A model generated the notes under the pieces. That model was not told the DNA's origin. It saw nothing but the letters and a program-made list of their open reading frames with translations, and ran no database searches. Positions 15,808 to 27,456 of a DNA stretch of 40,291 bases are shown here, in pieces. How positions within the stretch are numbered: the stretch's first letter is position 1; each line of letters opens with the position of its first letter. Origin of the DNA: Alphaproteobacteria bacterium (lineage in GTDB: Bacteria; Pseudomonadota; Alphaproteobacteria; Reyranellales; JAQSWP01); assembly GCA_029266575.1 (NCBI GenBank), contig JAQSWP010000015.1, positions 1 through 40,291 of the forward strand, given 5' to 3'. Position numbers and translations under genes: made by a program.

Positions 15808-17568
15808 ATGTCGGAGGAGTCGCTGACGGGTGCGGATCTGGTGATCAAATGCTTGATCGACCAGGACGTAGACGTCGTCTTCGGCTATCCCGGCGGCGCC
15901 GTCCTGCCGATCTACGATTCGCTGTTCAAGCAGAACCATCTGCGCCACATCCTGGTGCGCCACGAGCAGGCGGCGGTGCATTCGGCCGAAGGCTATGCCC
16001 GTTCCACCGGCAAGGTCGGCGTGGTGCTGGTGACGTCGGGTCCCGGCGCCACCAATGCGGTGACGGGCCTGACCGACGCGCTGATGGACAGCATTCCGGT
16101 GGTCTGCCTGACCGGCCAGGTGGCGACGCATCTGATCGGCAACGATGCCTTCCAGGAAGCGGACACCACCGGCATCACCCGTCCCTGCACCAAGCACAAT
16201 TACCTGGTGAAGAATATCGCGGACCTGCCGCGCATCCTGCACGAGGCGTTCTACGTCGCGCGCTCGGGCCGTCCGGGTCCGGTGGTGGTCGATCTGCCCA
16301 AGGACATCCTGATGGCGCCGGGCACCTACAACGCCACGCCGAAGATGCAGCACAAATCCTATCGCCCGCAGATGAAGGGCGATCTGAAGAAGATCGAGCA
16401 GGCGATCGACATGATCGCCAAGGCCAGGCGGCCGATCTTCTACACCGGCGGCGGCGTCATCAATTCCGGTCCGAAAGCGGCGCAGCTGCTGGCGCAGTTC
16501 GTCAAGCTGACCGGTTTTCCCATCACCAACACGCTGATGGGCCTGGGCGCCTACCCGGCCTCGGACCGGCAATTCCTCGGCATGCTGGGCATGCACGGCA
16601 CCTACGAAGCCAACATGTCGATGCACGCCTCCGACCTGCTGATCAATATCGGCGCGCGCTTCGACGATCGCGTCACCGGCCGGCTCAACGCCTTTTCGCC
16701 CGACTCCAAGAAGATCCATGTCGATATCGACGCCTCGTCGATCAATAAAAACGTGCATGTCGATCTCGGCATCGTGGGCGACGTGGCGCACGTGCTGGAG
16801 GACATGATCAAGGTCTGGAAAGCGCGCCAGGTTCGGGTCGACCAGAAGCATCTGAAATCCTGGTGGGGCCAGATCGAGGAATGGCGTAAGCGCGAGTGCC
16901 TGCGCTATGCCGGTTCCGACACGATCATCAAACCGCAATACGCGCTGGAGCGGCTTTACGCGCTGACCAAGGATCGCGAGACCATCATCACCACCGAAGT
17001 GGGCCAGCACCAGATGTGGGCGGCCCAATTCATGAAGTTCGAGAAGCCCAATCGCTGGCTGACTTCGGGCGGTCTGGGCACGATGGGTTATGGCCTGCCC
17101 GCCGCCATCGGCGCGCAGATCGCGCATCCCGATGCGCTGGTGATCGATGTCGCGGGCGAAGCTTCGATCCTGATGAACATCCAGGAGATGGCGACCGCCT
17201 GCCAGTACCGGCTGCCGGTCAAAGTCTTCATCCTGAACAACGAATACATGGGCATGGTGCGCCAGTGGCAGGAATTGCTGCATGGCGGGCGCTATTCCGA
17301 ATCCTATTCGGCGGCGCTGCCCGATTTCGTCAAGCTGGCGGATGCGTTCGGCGGCGTTGGCCTGCGGGCAACCAAGCCCAGCGAAGTCGACGACGTCATC
17401 AAGGAGATGATCGCCACACCCAAGGCGGTGATCGTCGATGTCTGCGTCGATCCCAAGGAAAATTGCTTCCCGATGATCCCTTCCGGCGCGGCGCATAACG
17501 AGATGCTGCTTGGTCCGGGGGATGTCGCCAAGAAGCCGATTTCCGACGCAGGTTTGGCTCTGGTATAG
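15808..17568 (+). CDS. ilvB: Acetolactate synthase, large (catalytic) subunit
   Basis: A thiamine-diphosphate enzyme of 586 residues that condenses pyruvate with pyruvate or 2-oxobutyrate, the first common step to valine, leucine and isoleucine. The cofactor-activating glutamate is in VRHEQAAVHSAEGYAR (Glu53). The FAD-binding middle domain is present, and the C-terminal segment ends NNEYMGMVRQWQELLHGGRYS as expected. In the Mg/ThDP motif the usual Asp after Gly appears as Glu451 (AGEASILMN). The ATG at 15808 follows a strong ribosome binding site, GGAGGAGAGG. The 96-bp space after miaA holds no obvious leader peptide or attenuator. ilvN follows after 75 bp. Confidence 0.96.
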   Translation: MSEESLTGADLVIKCLIDQDVDVVFGYPGGAVLPIYDSLFKQNHLRHILVRHEQAAVHSAEGYARSTGKVGVVLVTSGPGATNAVTGLTDALMDSIPVVCLTGQVATHLIGNDAFQEADTTGITRPCTKHNYLVKNIADLPRILHEAFYVARSGRPGPVVVDLPKDILMAPGTYNATPKMQHKSYRPQMKGDLKKIEQAIDMIAKARRPIFYTGGGVINSGPKAAQLLAQFVKLTGFPITNTLMGLGAYPASDRQFLGMLGMHGTYEANMSMHASDLLINIGARFDDRVTGRLNAFSPDSKKIHVDIDASSINKNVHVDLGIVGDVAHVLEDMIKVWKARQVRVDQKHLKSWWGQIEEWRKRECLRYAGSDTIIKPQYALERLYALTKDRETIITTEVGQHQMWAAQFMKFEKPNRWLTSGGLGTMGYGLPAAIGAQIAHPDALVIDVAGEASILMNIQEMATACQYRLPVKVFILNNEYMGMVRQWQELLHGGRYSESYSAALPDFVKLADAFGGVGLRATKPSEVDDVIKEMIATPKAVIVDVCVDPKENCFPMIPSGAAHNEMLLGPGDVAKKPISDAGLALV

Positions 17569-17643
17569 CGTCGGCCGGCTGCAGGGCCGGCCAAGTTGCC
17601 GTTGCCGCCGTCTTGCTGACGGCTGGCGGGGGGAGGATTGGTC

Positions 17644-18153
17644 GTGAGCGAACAGAAGAGCGAACGGCACACGATTGCGGTGCTGGTGGACAACGAGGCG
17701 GGCATTCTCGCCCGCGTCACCGGCCTGTTCTCGGGCCGCGGCTACAACATCGAGAGCCTCACCGTCGCCGAGGTCGATGCCAAGCAGGCGCTGTCGCGCA
17801 TCACCGTCGTCACCTCGGGCACGCCGATGGTGATCGAGCAGATCAAGGCGCAGATGGACCGGCTGGTGCCGGTGCACAAGACCAGCGACCTGACGGTCGA
17901 AGGCCCCCATATCGAGCGCGAGCTGGCGCTGATCAAGGTGCAGGGCACTGGCGAGAAGCGCGTCGAATCGCTGCGCATCGCCGACATCTTCCGCGCCAAG
18001 GTGGTCGACAGCACCAACACCTCCTTCGTGTTCGAGACCACGGGTTCGACCGCGAAGATCAATGCCTTCATCAAGCTGATGGAGCCGCTCGGGCTGGCCG
18101 ATGTCTGCCGCACGGGCGTCGTCGCCATCTCGCGCGGGCCCGCGGGGCTTTAG
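17644..18153 (+). CDS. ilvN: Acetolactate synthase, small (regulatory) subunit
   Basis: A 169-residue regulatory subunit that activates IlvB and mediates valine feedback inhibition. The N-terminal ACT domain reads HTIAVLVDNEAGILARVTGLFSGRGYNIESLTV, the most conserved region of the family. The C-terminal domain includes LRIADIFRAKVVD and ends GVVAISRGPAGL. GTG at 17644 is preferred over TTG at 17638 because GGGAGG (17631-17636) is 7 nt from the GTG but only 1 nt from the TTG. It is part of the ilvB-ilvN-lysE-like-ilvC group. Confidence 0.96.
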   Translation: MSEQKSERHTIAVLVDNEAGILARVTGLFSGRGYNIESLTVAEVDAKQALSRITVVTSGTPMVIEQIKAQMDRLVPVHKTSDLTVEGPHIERELALIKVQGTGEKRVESLRIADIFRAKVVDSTNTSFVFETTGSTAKINAFIKLMEPLGLADVCRTGVVAISRGPAGL

Positions 18154-18164
18154 GGTCGACAGCG

Positions 18165-19860
<1,696 letters not shown>

Positions 19861-19879
19861 TCGCTGCCATCGAACGCAG

Positions 19880-19914
19880 ACGGCGTCCGTTTTCGACGGG
19901 CGCCGTTTTCTTTT
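19880..19914 (+). terminator. Intrinsic terminator after ilvC
   Basis: ACGGCGTCCGT (19880-19890) pairs with ACGGGCGCCGT (19896-19906), 11 bp including one G-T pair, with a 5-nt loop, followed by TTTTCTTTT. It closes the ilv group. Confidence 0.9.
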
Positions 19915-19924
19915 GAGACACAGT

Positions 19925-20000
19925 CCCTGCCGGGTCGGTCGACCACTATCCGTTGTGGCCAAAAGGCCACTACTCGCAACAAAATGATTGCTTGGCAGGG
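19925..20000 (+). other. Foldable intergenic segment between ilvC and mreB
   Basis: The 550-bp gap before mreB contains nested inverted repeats. CCCTGCC (19925-19931) pairs with GGCAGGG (19994-20000) as a closing stem. Inside it are GGTC/GACC (19933-19944) and GTTG/CAAC (19952-19980), the latter enclosing the perfect hairpin GTGGCC-AAAA-GGCCAC (19955-19970). The shape is a branched element of about 76 nt. The remaining 20001-20410 has high G+C, no convincing reading frame or clear promoter, and leads to mreB, so it may be that gene's long 5' leader. No known RNA family is recognised. Confidence 0.35.
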
Positions 20001-20332
20001 GGCAAAACGTTAGAAATGACCGATGGTTAGGCGATTTCGTTGCGGCAGGGAGCCGGTGACGGGGCGCCGGCCTCATTGCCTGTCGCAAGGTCGCCCAGCA
20101 GCGCCTTGAGGGCTTGCGCAATGTTACCGACTAGGGCGACCGGGACGAGGGAGCGGCGTGGTCGACGCCGGTCGGAAGGCCTGATCGTCATGGCGGCGGA
20201 AGCGGAATTCGGCCGCGCGCAACGGCCGAGCCGGAATTGGTCGGGCGTGCTCGAGCAAAGTGTCGTGCCGGACACGATGCCGCGTTTGCAAACGCGCCAC
20301 GCATCGGCATTGAGAAGTTTGAGAGGCCTTAA

Positions 20333-21454
<1,122 letters not shown>

Positions 21455-21495
21455 GGCAGGGCGCGGCGAAACGATTTTAGGGGAGCGGGCGCAAC

Positions 21496-22392
21496 GTGGC
21501 TGACCGGATGAAAGTCGGTCAATTGGCGGTGTCCCTCAAGGGGCTGGCCCAGCGCTTTGCCTTCGGCCTGCTGGTGCTGACCGCCTTCGCCGTCATGGTG
21601 ATCGGCAAGGCCGACACCGTGATCATCGAGCGCGTGCGCTCCGCCGTTGTCGACATTGCCGCTCCCGTGCTTGCCGTCGTCTCCCGCCCGGTGCAAACCG
21701 TCAACGACGCGGTGGCCGAAGTCGAAGACCTCATCGCCATGCGCGAGGAACTGACGCGGCTGCGCGAGGAGAACGCGCGGCTGCTGTCGTGGCAGAACGT
21801 GGCGCAACGGCTGGAAGCCGAGAACAAGGCGTTGCGCTCCTTCTTCGCCTTCTCCTCCGGCCCGCAAGCCACCTTCATCACCGCCCGCGTCGTCGGCGAC
21901 GCCGGCTCAGCCTTCGTGCGTTCGATGCTGCTCAATGCCGGCGCCCGCCAGGGCGTCCGCAACGGTCAGGCGGTGATGACCGCCGATGGGCTGGCCGGCC
22001 GCATCACCGAAGTGGGCGAAACCTCGGCTCGGGTGCTGCTGATCAACGACATCAATTCGCGCATTCCGGTGCTGGTCGAGCGCACGCGCGAGCGCGCGGT
22101 GCTGGCGGGCGACAATTCACGCCAGGCGCGGCTGACCCTGATGCCGCCCGGCATGACGGTCGAAGCGGGCGACAGAGTCGTCACCTCGGGCCATGGCGGC
22201 ACTTACCCGGCCGGCTTGCCGGTGGGCGTGGTCGCCTCGGTCAGCGAGAAGGCGGTTCGTATCGAGCCGCTGGTCGACTGGAACCGGCTGGAATTCGTGC
22301 GCGTGGTCGATTTCGGCATTGCCGGCATTCTGCCGCCGCAGCCATCCCTGGTGCCGCTGCCCCGCCGCGGCGCCCAGGCGCCCCTGCCATGA
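21496..22392 (+). CDS. mreC: Rod shape-determining protein MreC
   Basis: MreC (298 residues) links the MreB cytoskeleton to the periplasmic cell-wall enzymes. It has one N-terminal membrane helix (FAFGLLVLTAFAVMVIG), a coiled-coil (EELTRLREENARLLSWQ, RLEAENKALRSFF) and a beta-rich periplasmic domain with VVGDAGSAFVRSMLLNAGARQGV and AGDRVVTSGHGGTYPAGLPVGVV. The start is GTG at 21496; an in-frame ATG lies at 21508. The tail is Pro-rich. Its stop overlaps the mreD start by 4 bp. Confidence 0.96.
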   Translation: MADRMKVGQLAVSLKGLAQRFAFGLLVLTAFAVMVIGKADTVIIERVRSAVVDIAAPVLAVVSRPVQTVNDAVAEVEDLIAMREELTRLREENARLLSWQNVAQRLEAENKALRSFFAFSSGPQATFITARVVGDAGSAFVRSMLLNAGARQGVRNGQAVMTADGLAGRITEVGETSARVLLINDINSRIPVLVERTRERAVLAGDNSRQARLTLMPPGMTVEAGDRVVTSGHGGTYPAGLPVGVVASVSEKAVRIEPLVDWNRLEFVRVVDFGIAGILPPQPSLVPLPRRGAQAPLP

Positions 22393-22901
22393 CGCCGAGC
22401 CTGATCCAGCGGCTGGATGGCTGGGGCCGCACTTTCTCGCCCTTCGCCATTTGCCTGCTGCTGATCCTGATCTCGCTCGCGCCGCTGCGCGTGCCGATCC
22501 TGACCACCGCCTCGCCGCTGTTGCCGTTGATGGCGGTGTACCATTTCGGCCTGTTCCGCCCGACCCTGCTGCCGCACTGGCTGGTGCTGCTGTTGGGCCT
22601 GCTGATCGATCTGCTGGCCGGCAGCCCGGTCGGCGTCAATGCGGTGGTGCTGCTGATGGTGCGCCATTTCGTCGAGGCCAACCAACGCTTCCTGGTCGAC
22701 AAGCCGTTCATGGTGATCTGGTTCGGCTATGCGCTGGCCTCGGCCGGGGCGGTGGCCGGCACCTGGGCGCTGATCTGCTTTCTGTTGTGGGCGCCGATCG
22801 ATCCGCGTCCGGCGATCTTCCAGTATCTGATCGCGTTGGCGTTCTATCCGCTGGCCGGCTGGGTGTTCGGCCGCTCGCAGGCGAAAACGCGGGCGGCCTG
22901 A
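22389..22901 (+). CDS. mreD: Rod shape-determining protein MreD
   Basis: A 170-residue protein with about five membrane helices, matching MreD in size, position and topology. MreD works with MreC, RodA and PBP2 in the elongation complex. Typical features include the LLPLMAVYHFGLFRP helix and LLLGLLIDLLAGSPVGVNAVVLLMV, where the D-x-x-x-G-x-P-x-G pattern of the family is seen. The ATG at 22389 lies within the mreC stop (ATGA-type overlap), and pbp2 starts 3 bp after its stop. Confidence 0.93.
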   Translation: MTPSLIQRLDGWGRTFSPFAICLLLILISLAPLRVPILTTASPLLPLMAVYHFGLFRPTLLPHWLVLLLGLLIDLLAGSPVGVNAVVLLMVRHFVEANQRFLVDKPFMVIWFGYALASAGAVAGTWALICFLLWAPIDPRPAIFQYLIALAFYPLAGWVFGRSQAKTRAA

Positions 22902-22904
22902 GCC

Positions 22905-24791
22905 ATGCAGAAGCGCGACACCGACCGCTACAAGCTCTTCACCCGCCGCGTGGCGCTGGTGGCGGGCGGCAAGGTGCTGCTGCTCTCGGCGCTGGCCGGC
23001 CGGCTCTATCAGCTGCAGGTGCTGGAATCGTCGAAATACGCCACCCTGGCCGAAGACAACCGCATCAACATGCGCCTGCTGCCGCCGACGCGCGGGCTGA
23101 TCTTCGACCGCAACGGCGAAGCGCTGGCGGTCAACCGGCAGAATTATCGCGTGCTGCTGGTGTCCGAGCGCAGCGGCAATACCGAGGCAGCGCTCGACCG
23201 GCTCGACCACATCCTTGGCCTGACCGAAGCCGAGCGCAAGCGCGTGGCGCGCGAGGTGCAGCGCAACCGTTCCTTCGTGCCGGTGGTGGTGCGGGAGAAC
23301 CTGGCTTGGGACGAGGTGGCGCAGATCGAGTTCAACGCGCCCGACCTGCCCGGCATCAGCATCGATGTCGGCGAATCGCGCGACTATCCCGGCGGCGAGC
23401 CGATGTCGCATGTGCTGGGCTACGTCGCTGCCGTCACCGAGCGCGAGCAGCAGGAGAGCAGCGATCCGGTCCTGACCCTGCCCGGCTTCCGCACCGGCAA
23501 GAAGGGCATTGAAAAGGCGCTCGACATGCCGCTGCGCGGGCGCGCCGGCAATCTGCAGCTCGAAGTCAATTCGGTCGGCAGGGTCATTCGCGAATTGGCG
23601 CGCGACGAAGGCCAGCCCGGCACCAACCACGTTCTGACCATCGATGCCGGATTGCAGCGCTTCGCCTATGAACGTCTGCAGGGCGAATCGGGCGCCGTCG
23701 CGGTCATGGACATCCATAACGGCGACGTTCTGGCGCTGGCCTCGACGCCGGGTTTCGATCCCACCGCCTTCGCGCGCGGCCTGACCCAGGCGGAATGGGA
23801 AAACCTGCGCGACAATCCGCTGGGACCGCTCAACAACAAAGCGATCAGCGGCCAGTATCCGCCCGGCTCGACCTTCAAGATGATCACCGCCCTCGCCGGG
23901 TTGGAAGCGGGCGTGATCACGCCGGCCACCCGCTTGCCCTGCGCCGGCAGCGTCACCCTGGGCGACACCAAGTTCCATTGCTGGCTGCGCGGCGGCCATG
24001 GCTCAGTCGATCTAAATCTGGCGCTGGCGCAATCCTGCGACTGCTATTTCTACGAAGTCGCCCGCCGCGCCGGCATGGACAAGGTCGCCGAGATCGCGCT
24101 GCGCTATGGCATCGGGGCCGAACTCGGCGTCGGCATTCCCGGCGAGAAAACCGGACTGGTGCCGACGCGGCAGTGGAAACAGGCCACGTTCGGCCAGGGC
24201 TGGCAGCAGGGCGAAACGCTGATCCTCGGCATTGGCCAGGGCTACATCCTGGCAACGCCGTTGCAGCTCGCCGTCATGGCGGCGCGTCTCAGCAACGGCG
24301 GCTTCGCCGTCGTGCCGCGGCTGCTGCGCGAAGCCAACGCGCCCGACGGCAAGAGCAAACCCTATCCCAAGCTGAAGACCTCGCCCGAGCACATCCGCCA
24401 TGTGCTGGCCGGCATGGATGCGGTCACCAATTCGCAGCGCGGCACCGGCTACGGCGCCCGCATCGTCGATCCGGAGATGGCGATGGCCGGCAAGACCGGA
24501 ACCTCGCAGGTCAAGCGCATCACCCAGGCCGAGCGCGATGCCGGCAACAAGCGCGCCGAGCTGCCCTGGCATTTGCGCCATCATGCGCTGTTCGTCGCCT
24601 TCGCGCCGGTCGGCAATCCGCGCTACGCCTGCGCCGTCATCGTCGAGCATGGCGGCGGCGGCGCCAAGGCCGCGGCGCCGGTGGCGCGCGACGTGCTGGT
24701 CGAAACGCAAAAGCGCGATCCCTCGGCCACGCCGCCGCGCCAGGTCGCCGGGATGGGCTCCGGCACCCTGCCGGCGCGGGAGCCGCGCTGA
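22905..24791 (+). CDS. mrdA: Penicillin-binding protein 2 (cell-elongation transpeptidase)
   Basis: The 628-residue class B penicillin-binding protein that cross-links peptidoglycan during elongation. An N-terminal membrane anchor (VALVAGGKVLLLSALAGRLYQLQ) is followed by the dimerisation domain with PPTRGLIFDRNGEALAVNR and DYPGGEPMSHVLGYV. The transpeptidase domain has the active-site STFK (Ser322, Lys325), the second motif in AQSCDCYFYEVA (S-C-D type, usual for PBP2) and KTGT (Lys530). All catalytic elements are present. It overlaps rodA by one base (TGATG), showing tight coupling of transpeptidase and polymerase. Confidence 0.97.
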   Translation: MQKRDTDRYKLFTRRVALVAGGKVLLLSALAGRLYQLQVLESSKYATLAEDNRINMRLLPPTRGLIFDRNGEALAVNRQNYRVLLVSERSGNTEAALDRLDHILGLTEAERKRVAREVQRNRSFVPVVVRENLAWDEVAQIEFNAPDLPGISIDVGESRDYPGGEPMSHVLGYVAAVTEREQQESSDPVLTLPGFRTGKKGIEKALDMPLRGRAGNLQLEVNSVGRVIRELARDEGQPGTNHVLTIDAGLQRFAYERLQGESGAVAVMDIHNGDVLALASTPGFDPTAFARGLTQAEWENLRDNPLGPLNNKAISGQYPPGSTFKMITALAGLEAGVITPATRLPCAGSVTLGDTKFHCWLRGGHGSVDLNLALAQSCDCYFYEVARRAGMDKVAEIALRYGIGAELGVGIPGEKTGLVPTRQWKQATFGQGWQQGETLILGIGQGYILATPLQLAVMAARLSNGGFAVVPRLLREANAPDGKSKPYPKLKTSPEHIRHVLAGMDAVTNSQRGTGYGARIVDPEMAMAGKTGTSQVKRITQAERDAGNKRAELPWHLRHHALFVAFAPVGNPRYACAVIVEHGGGGAKAAAPVARDVLVETQKRDPSATPPRQVAGMGSGTLPAREPR

Positions 24792-25921
24792 TGCGGACGC
24801 CGGAAATGTCGCTGGCCGAGAAGCTGTGGCAGGTCAATTGGGGCTTGCTGCTGCTGCTGGCCCTGATCGGCATGGTGGGTTTCGCCCTGCTCTATTCCGC
24901 CGCCGGCGGCCGGATGGAGCCCTGGGCCATGCGCCATGCGGTGCGCTTCGGCATTTTCGTCGGCGTGCTGCTGGTCATCGCGCTGGTCGACATCCGCATC
25001 TGGATGCAACTGGCCTATCCGATTTATGGGCTGGCCTTCGTCATGCTGGTGGCGGTCGACGTGCTGGGCGTCATCGGCATGGGCGCGCAGCGCTGGCTCG
25101 ATCTCTATTTCATCCAGCTGCAGCCGTCGGAACTGATGAAGATCGGCCTGGTGCTGGCGCTGGCGCGCTACTACCACCATGTCAGCGCCGAGAATATCGG
25201 CCGCATCACCCATCTCTTCGTGCCGCTGGGCCTGATCGTGGCGCCGGTGGCGCTGGTCATGGTGCAACCCGATCTCGGCACCGCCATGATGCTGATCCTG
25301 TCCGGCATCGGCATCATGTTCATCGCCGGCGTCCGGCTGTGGAAGTTCCTGCTGGCGGGGCTGGCCGTGGCGGGCGCAGCACCAGTGGCCTGGAGCATGC
25401 TGCGCGAATACCAGCAGAACCGCATTCTCACTTTCCTCGATCCCGAGCGCGATCCGCTCGGCGCCGGCTACCACATCACCCAGTCGAAGATCGCGTTGGG
25501 CTCGGGCGGGTTGTTCGGCAAGGGCTTCATGCAGGGCAGCCAGGCGCATCTGAATTTCCTGCCCGAGAAGCAGACCGACTTCATCTTCACCATGCTGGCG
25601 GAGGAATTCGGCATGGTCGGCGGGCTGGTGGTGATCGGCCTGTTCGTCTGCGTGCTGCTTTACGGCTTCGCCATCGCCTTGCGCTCGCGCAACCATTTCG
25701 GCCGCCTGGTGGCGATGGGCATCACGCTCACCCTGTTCCTCTACATTTTCATCAATATCGGCATGGTGATGGGCCTGCTGCCGGTGGTCGGCATTCCCCT
25801 GCCGCTGGTCTCCTATGGCGGTACCGCGATGCTGACGGTGCTGGCGGCATGCGGGCTTCTGATCAGCGTCTACATCCACCGCGACGTCACCACCAACCGC
25901 TCCGGCAGCCCGTTTAGCTGA
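24791..25921 (+). CDS. rodA: Rod shape-determining protein RodA (SEDS peptidoglycan polymerase)
   Basis: The 376-residue SEDS-family glycosyltransferase that polymerises lipid II together with PBP2. It has about ten membrane helices. Signature segments are LQPSELMKIGLVLALARYYH, MVQPDLGTAMMLILSGIGIMFIAG (with the family Q-P-D-L-G-T), GSGGLFGKGFMQGSQAHLNFLPEKQTDFIFTMLAEEFGM and PLPLVSYGGTAML. All are canonical. The ATG at 24791 overlaps the pbp2 stop. This is the last gene of the rod-shape operon; no T-run terminator follows, only overlapping inverted repeats at 25921-25956. Confidence 0.97.
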   Translation: MRTPEMSLAEKLWQVNWGLLLLLALIGMVGFALLYSAAGGRMEPWAMRHAVRFGIFVGVLLVIALVDIRIWMQLAYPIYGLAFVMLVAVDVLGVIGMGAQRWLDLYFIQLQPSELMKIGLVLALARYYHHVSAENIGRITHLFVPLGLIVAPVALVMVQPDLGTAMMLILSGIGIMFIAGVRLWKFLLAGLAVAGAAPVAWSMLREYQQNRILTFLDPERDPLGAGYHITQSKIALGSGGLFGKGFMQGSQAHLNFLPEKQTDFIFTMLAEEFGMVGGLVVIGLFVCVLLYGFAIALRSRNHFGRLVAMGITLTLFLYIFINIGMVMGLLPVVGIPLPLVSYGGTAMLTVLAACGLLISVYIHRDVTTNRSGSPFS

Positions 25922-25957
25922 ACCGGAGAGCGGCGGAATTATCCCGGTTTGCCGCTA

Positions 25958-25986
25958 TCGACAAGCCTGACCCCCTTTGCTATATG
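25958..25986 (+). promoter_or_regulatory. Candidate promoter of tRNA-Lys
   Basis: TCGACA (25958-25963, one mismatch to TTGACA) and TATATG (25981-25986) are separated by exactly 17 bp, about 34 bp before the mature tRNA 5' end. The short leader contains a perfect hairpin, TTCGCC-TGC-GGCGAA (25996-26010). Confidence 0.55.
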
Positions 25987-26019
25987 CGGGTCCGCTTCGC
26001 CTGCGGCGAAGGACGAATT

Positions 26020-26095
<76 letters not shown>

Positions 26096-26118
26096 ATTCG
26101 TCGATGTGGCACAGAGTA

Positions 26119-26802
26119 TTAGCGACGAGGTCGTAAAACCGTTTCCAACGCCTTTCCTTCTGCCTCGTTTGAATTTCCAACTTTTGTACTGATCCTGTTC
26201 CTGTACTCTTCCAGCTTGGCGATGGCATTCGCTGCCACCGCGCCGGTGCGCGGCAGGTAAACTTCAAGGATCTGCGCGGTGCGCTCGATTGTGTGACCGC
26301 TGATGGCGGATATCTCCGGCACGGTGCAGCCAGCTTCAGCCAGGCGAACGACTGCGGTGCGGCGCAGGTCGCGGAACTGCGTTTCGTTCGGTAGGCCAGC
26401 CAGCCTTCGCAAGCGTGCAAATTGGTGGCGGAAATGATCCTCGCGATAGGGCAGTCCGGTCGCTTCTGAAATGACGATCGTTGCTGCGGCACGCGGCGTC
26501 TGTGCTAGCTCTTCCAGCAAGTCGACCACGGCCGGCATCTCGACCAGCGCGGCGGTCTTGCGCTGCCTGATGGTGAAGCGCGCGCCATCGAAATTCGACC
26601 AAGCAAGCGTAAGGATGTCGCCCTCGCGCTATGCCAGGCTGGCGCCCAACAGTAGCGCCAACGCCCTAGATGGCAGTCCCTCGGCCTGGGCAGCCGCCAG
26701 GAAAGTTTGCAGTTGGTCGGCGTCCCAAATCTGACGACGACAAAACTCTGGTTCTTGCTTTACGAAGATGAAGCCAAGAATATTTACGTAGAGGGCAGGC
26801 AA
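26119..26802 (-). pseudogene. Decayed tyrosine recombinase (island/phage integrase) remnant
   Basis: The C-terminal catalytic domain of a tyrosine recombinase is readable on the minus strand. It covers box I (REGDILTLAWS), box II as FRDLRRTAVVRLAEAG (Arg present, the usual His replaced by Asp), box III SGHTIERTAQIL with His, and the tyrosine in ILEVYLPRT. An in-frame TAG at 26629-26631 lies immediately before the box I arginine. Upstream, the same frame reads on (QLQTFLAAAQAEGLPSRALALLLGASLA) until a stop at 26803-26805. The N-terminal DNA-binding part is missing and no start is evident. The longest uninterrupted stretch from an ATG begins at 26538. Its position just past the 3' end of tRNA-Lys, pointing toward it, is the classic layout of an integrated element. 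Confidence 0.85.
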
Positions 26803-27456
26803 CTATTCACCTTTTTAGGTCTACAGATGAAATTCGTAGATTGCGCGGCTTTTCACTAAGGCACACTTTCATAATTAGATTTTTGCATAAGGGGAGGACG
26901 GGAGATTTCATTTCTTTCAACGTCCGTTGCAAGCAATGTTCGGGAGTCGTCGGAGGATACAATCGTGGTAGCCGACGCCACTATCGCGTTTCAACCAGCG
27001 CCAGGGACAATTGGGGCTTGGTCTGGCGATGCCTAACGAAACGGTCCAGCAGGTTGTTAAGAGGCTGCAACTGGCACCGACAGGGCGAATTCGATGAAGT
27101 CGAGAGTGGCAAGCGTGCCGACCGGTCGAGCTAGCGCCTGCAATGGCAGCTGCCGGGTTTACGAAGACCGTCTAGGGATCGCCAAGCTGGATCGGCTATC
27201 CCCCGGGAGCCTATTTCCTTCTAGCGCTCCAAATAGCCCGGAATTCGCTTCGTAGCGGCAGACATACCCGATGGAGATGGTGCATATGATCGGAATGGAG
27301 CCAGCGACACTGTGGCGTTCATACAGCACTTCCAGCGGCTCCGGATAGAAAATAATCCGGTCCGGCACGCCGCGCTGCGCCATTAGTCCTTTGAGCACGG
27401 ACAGCACGCGGAAGATCAACGTTAGCCGTGTTGCGAGGCCCTCGGTGCAGCGGAAT
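26803..27456. other. Gene-free, lower-G+C decayed segment
   Basis: About 650 bp with no supported gene. The first part (26760-26930) is clearly A+T-richer than the surroundings. Reading frames here are short and composition-driven. On the minus strand near 27340-27400, the peptide VLKGLMAQRGVPDRI faintly recalls IS3-type transposases. On the plus strand near 27224-27250, APNSPEFAS faintly recalls the DNGPEF motif of the same family, so remnants of an insertion sequence are possible but unproven. No terminal inverted repeats or tRNA-end repeat were found. Confidence 0.5.
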
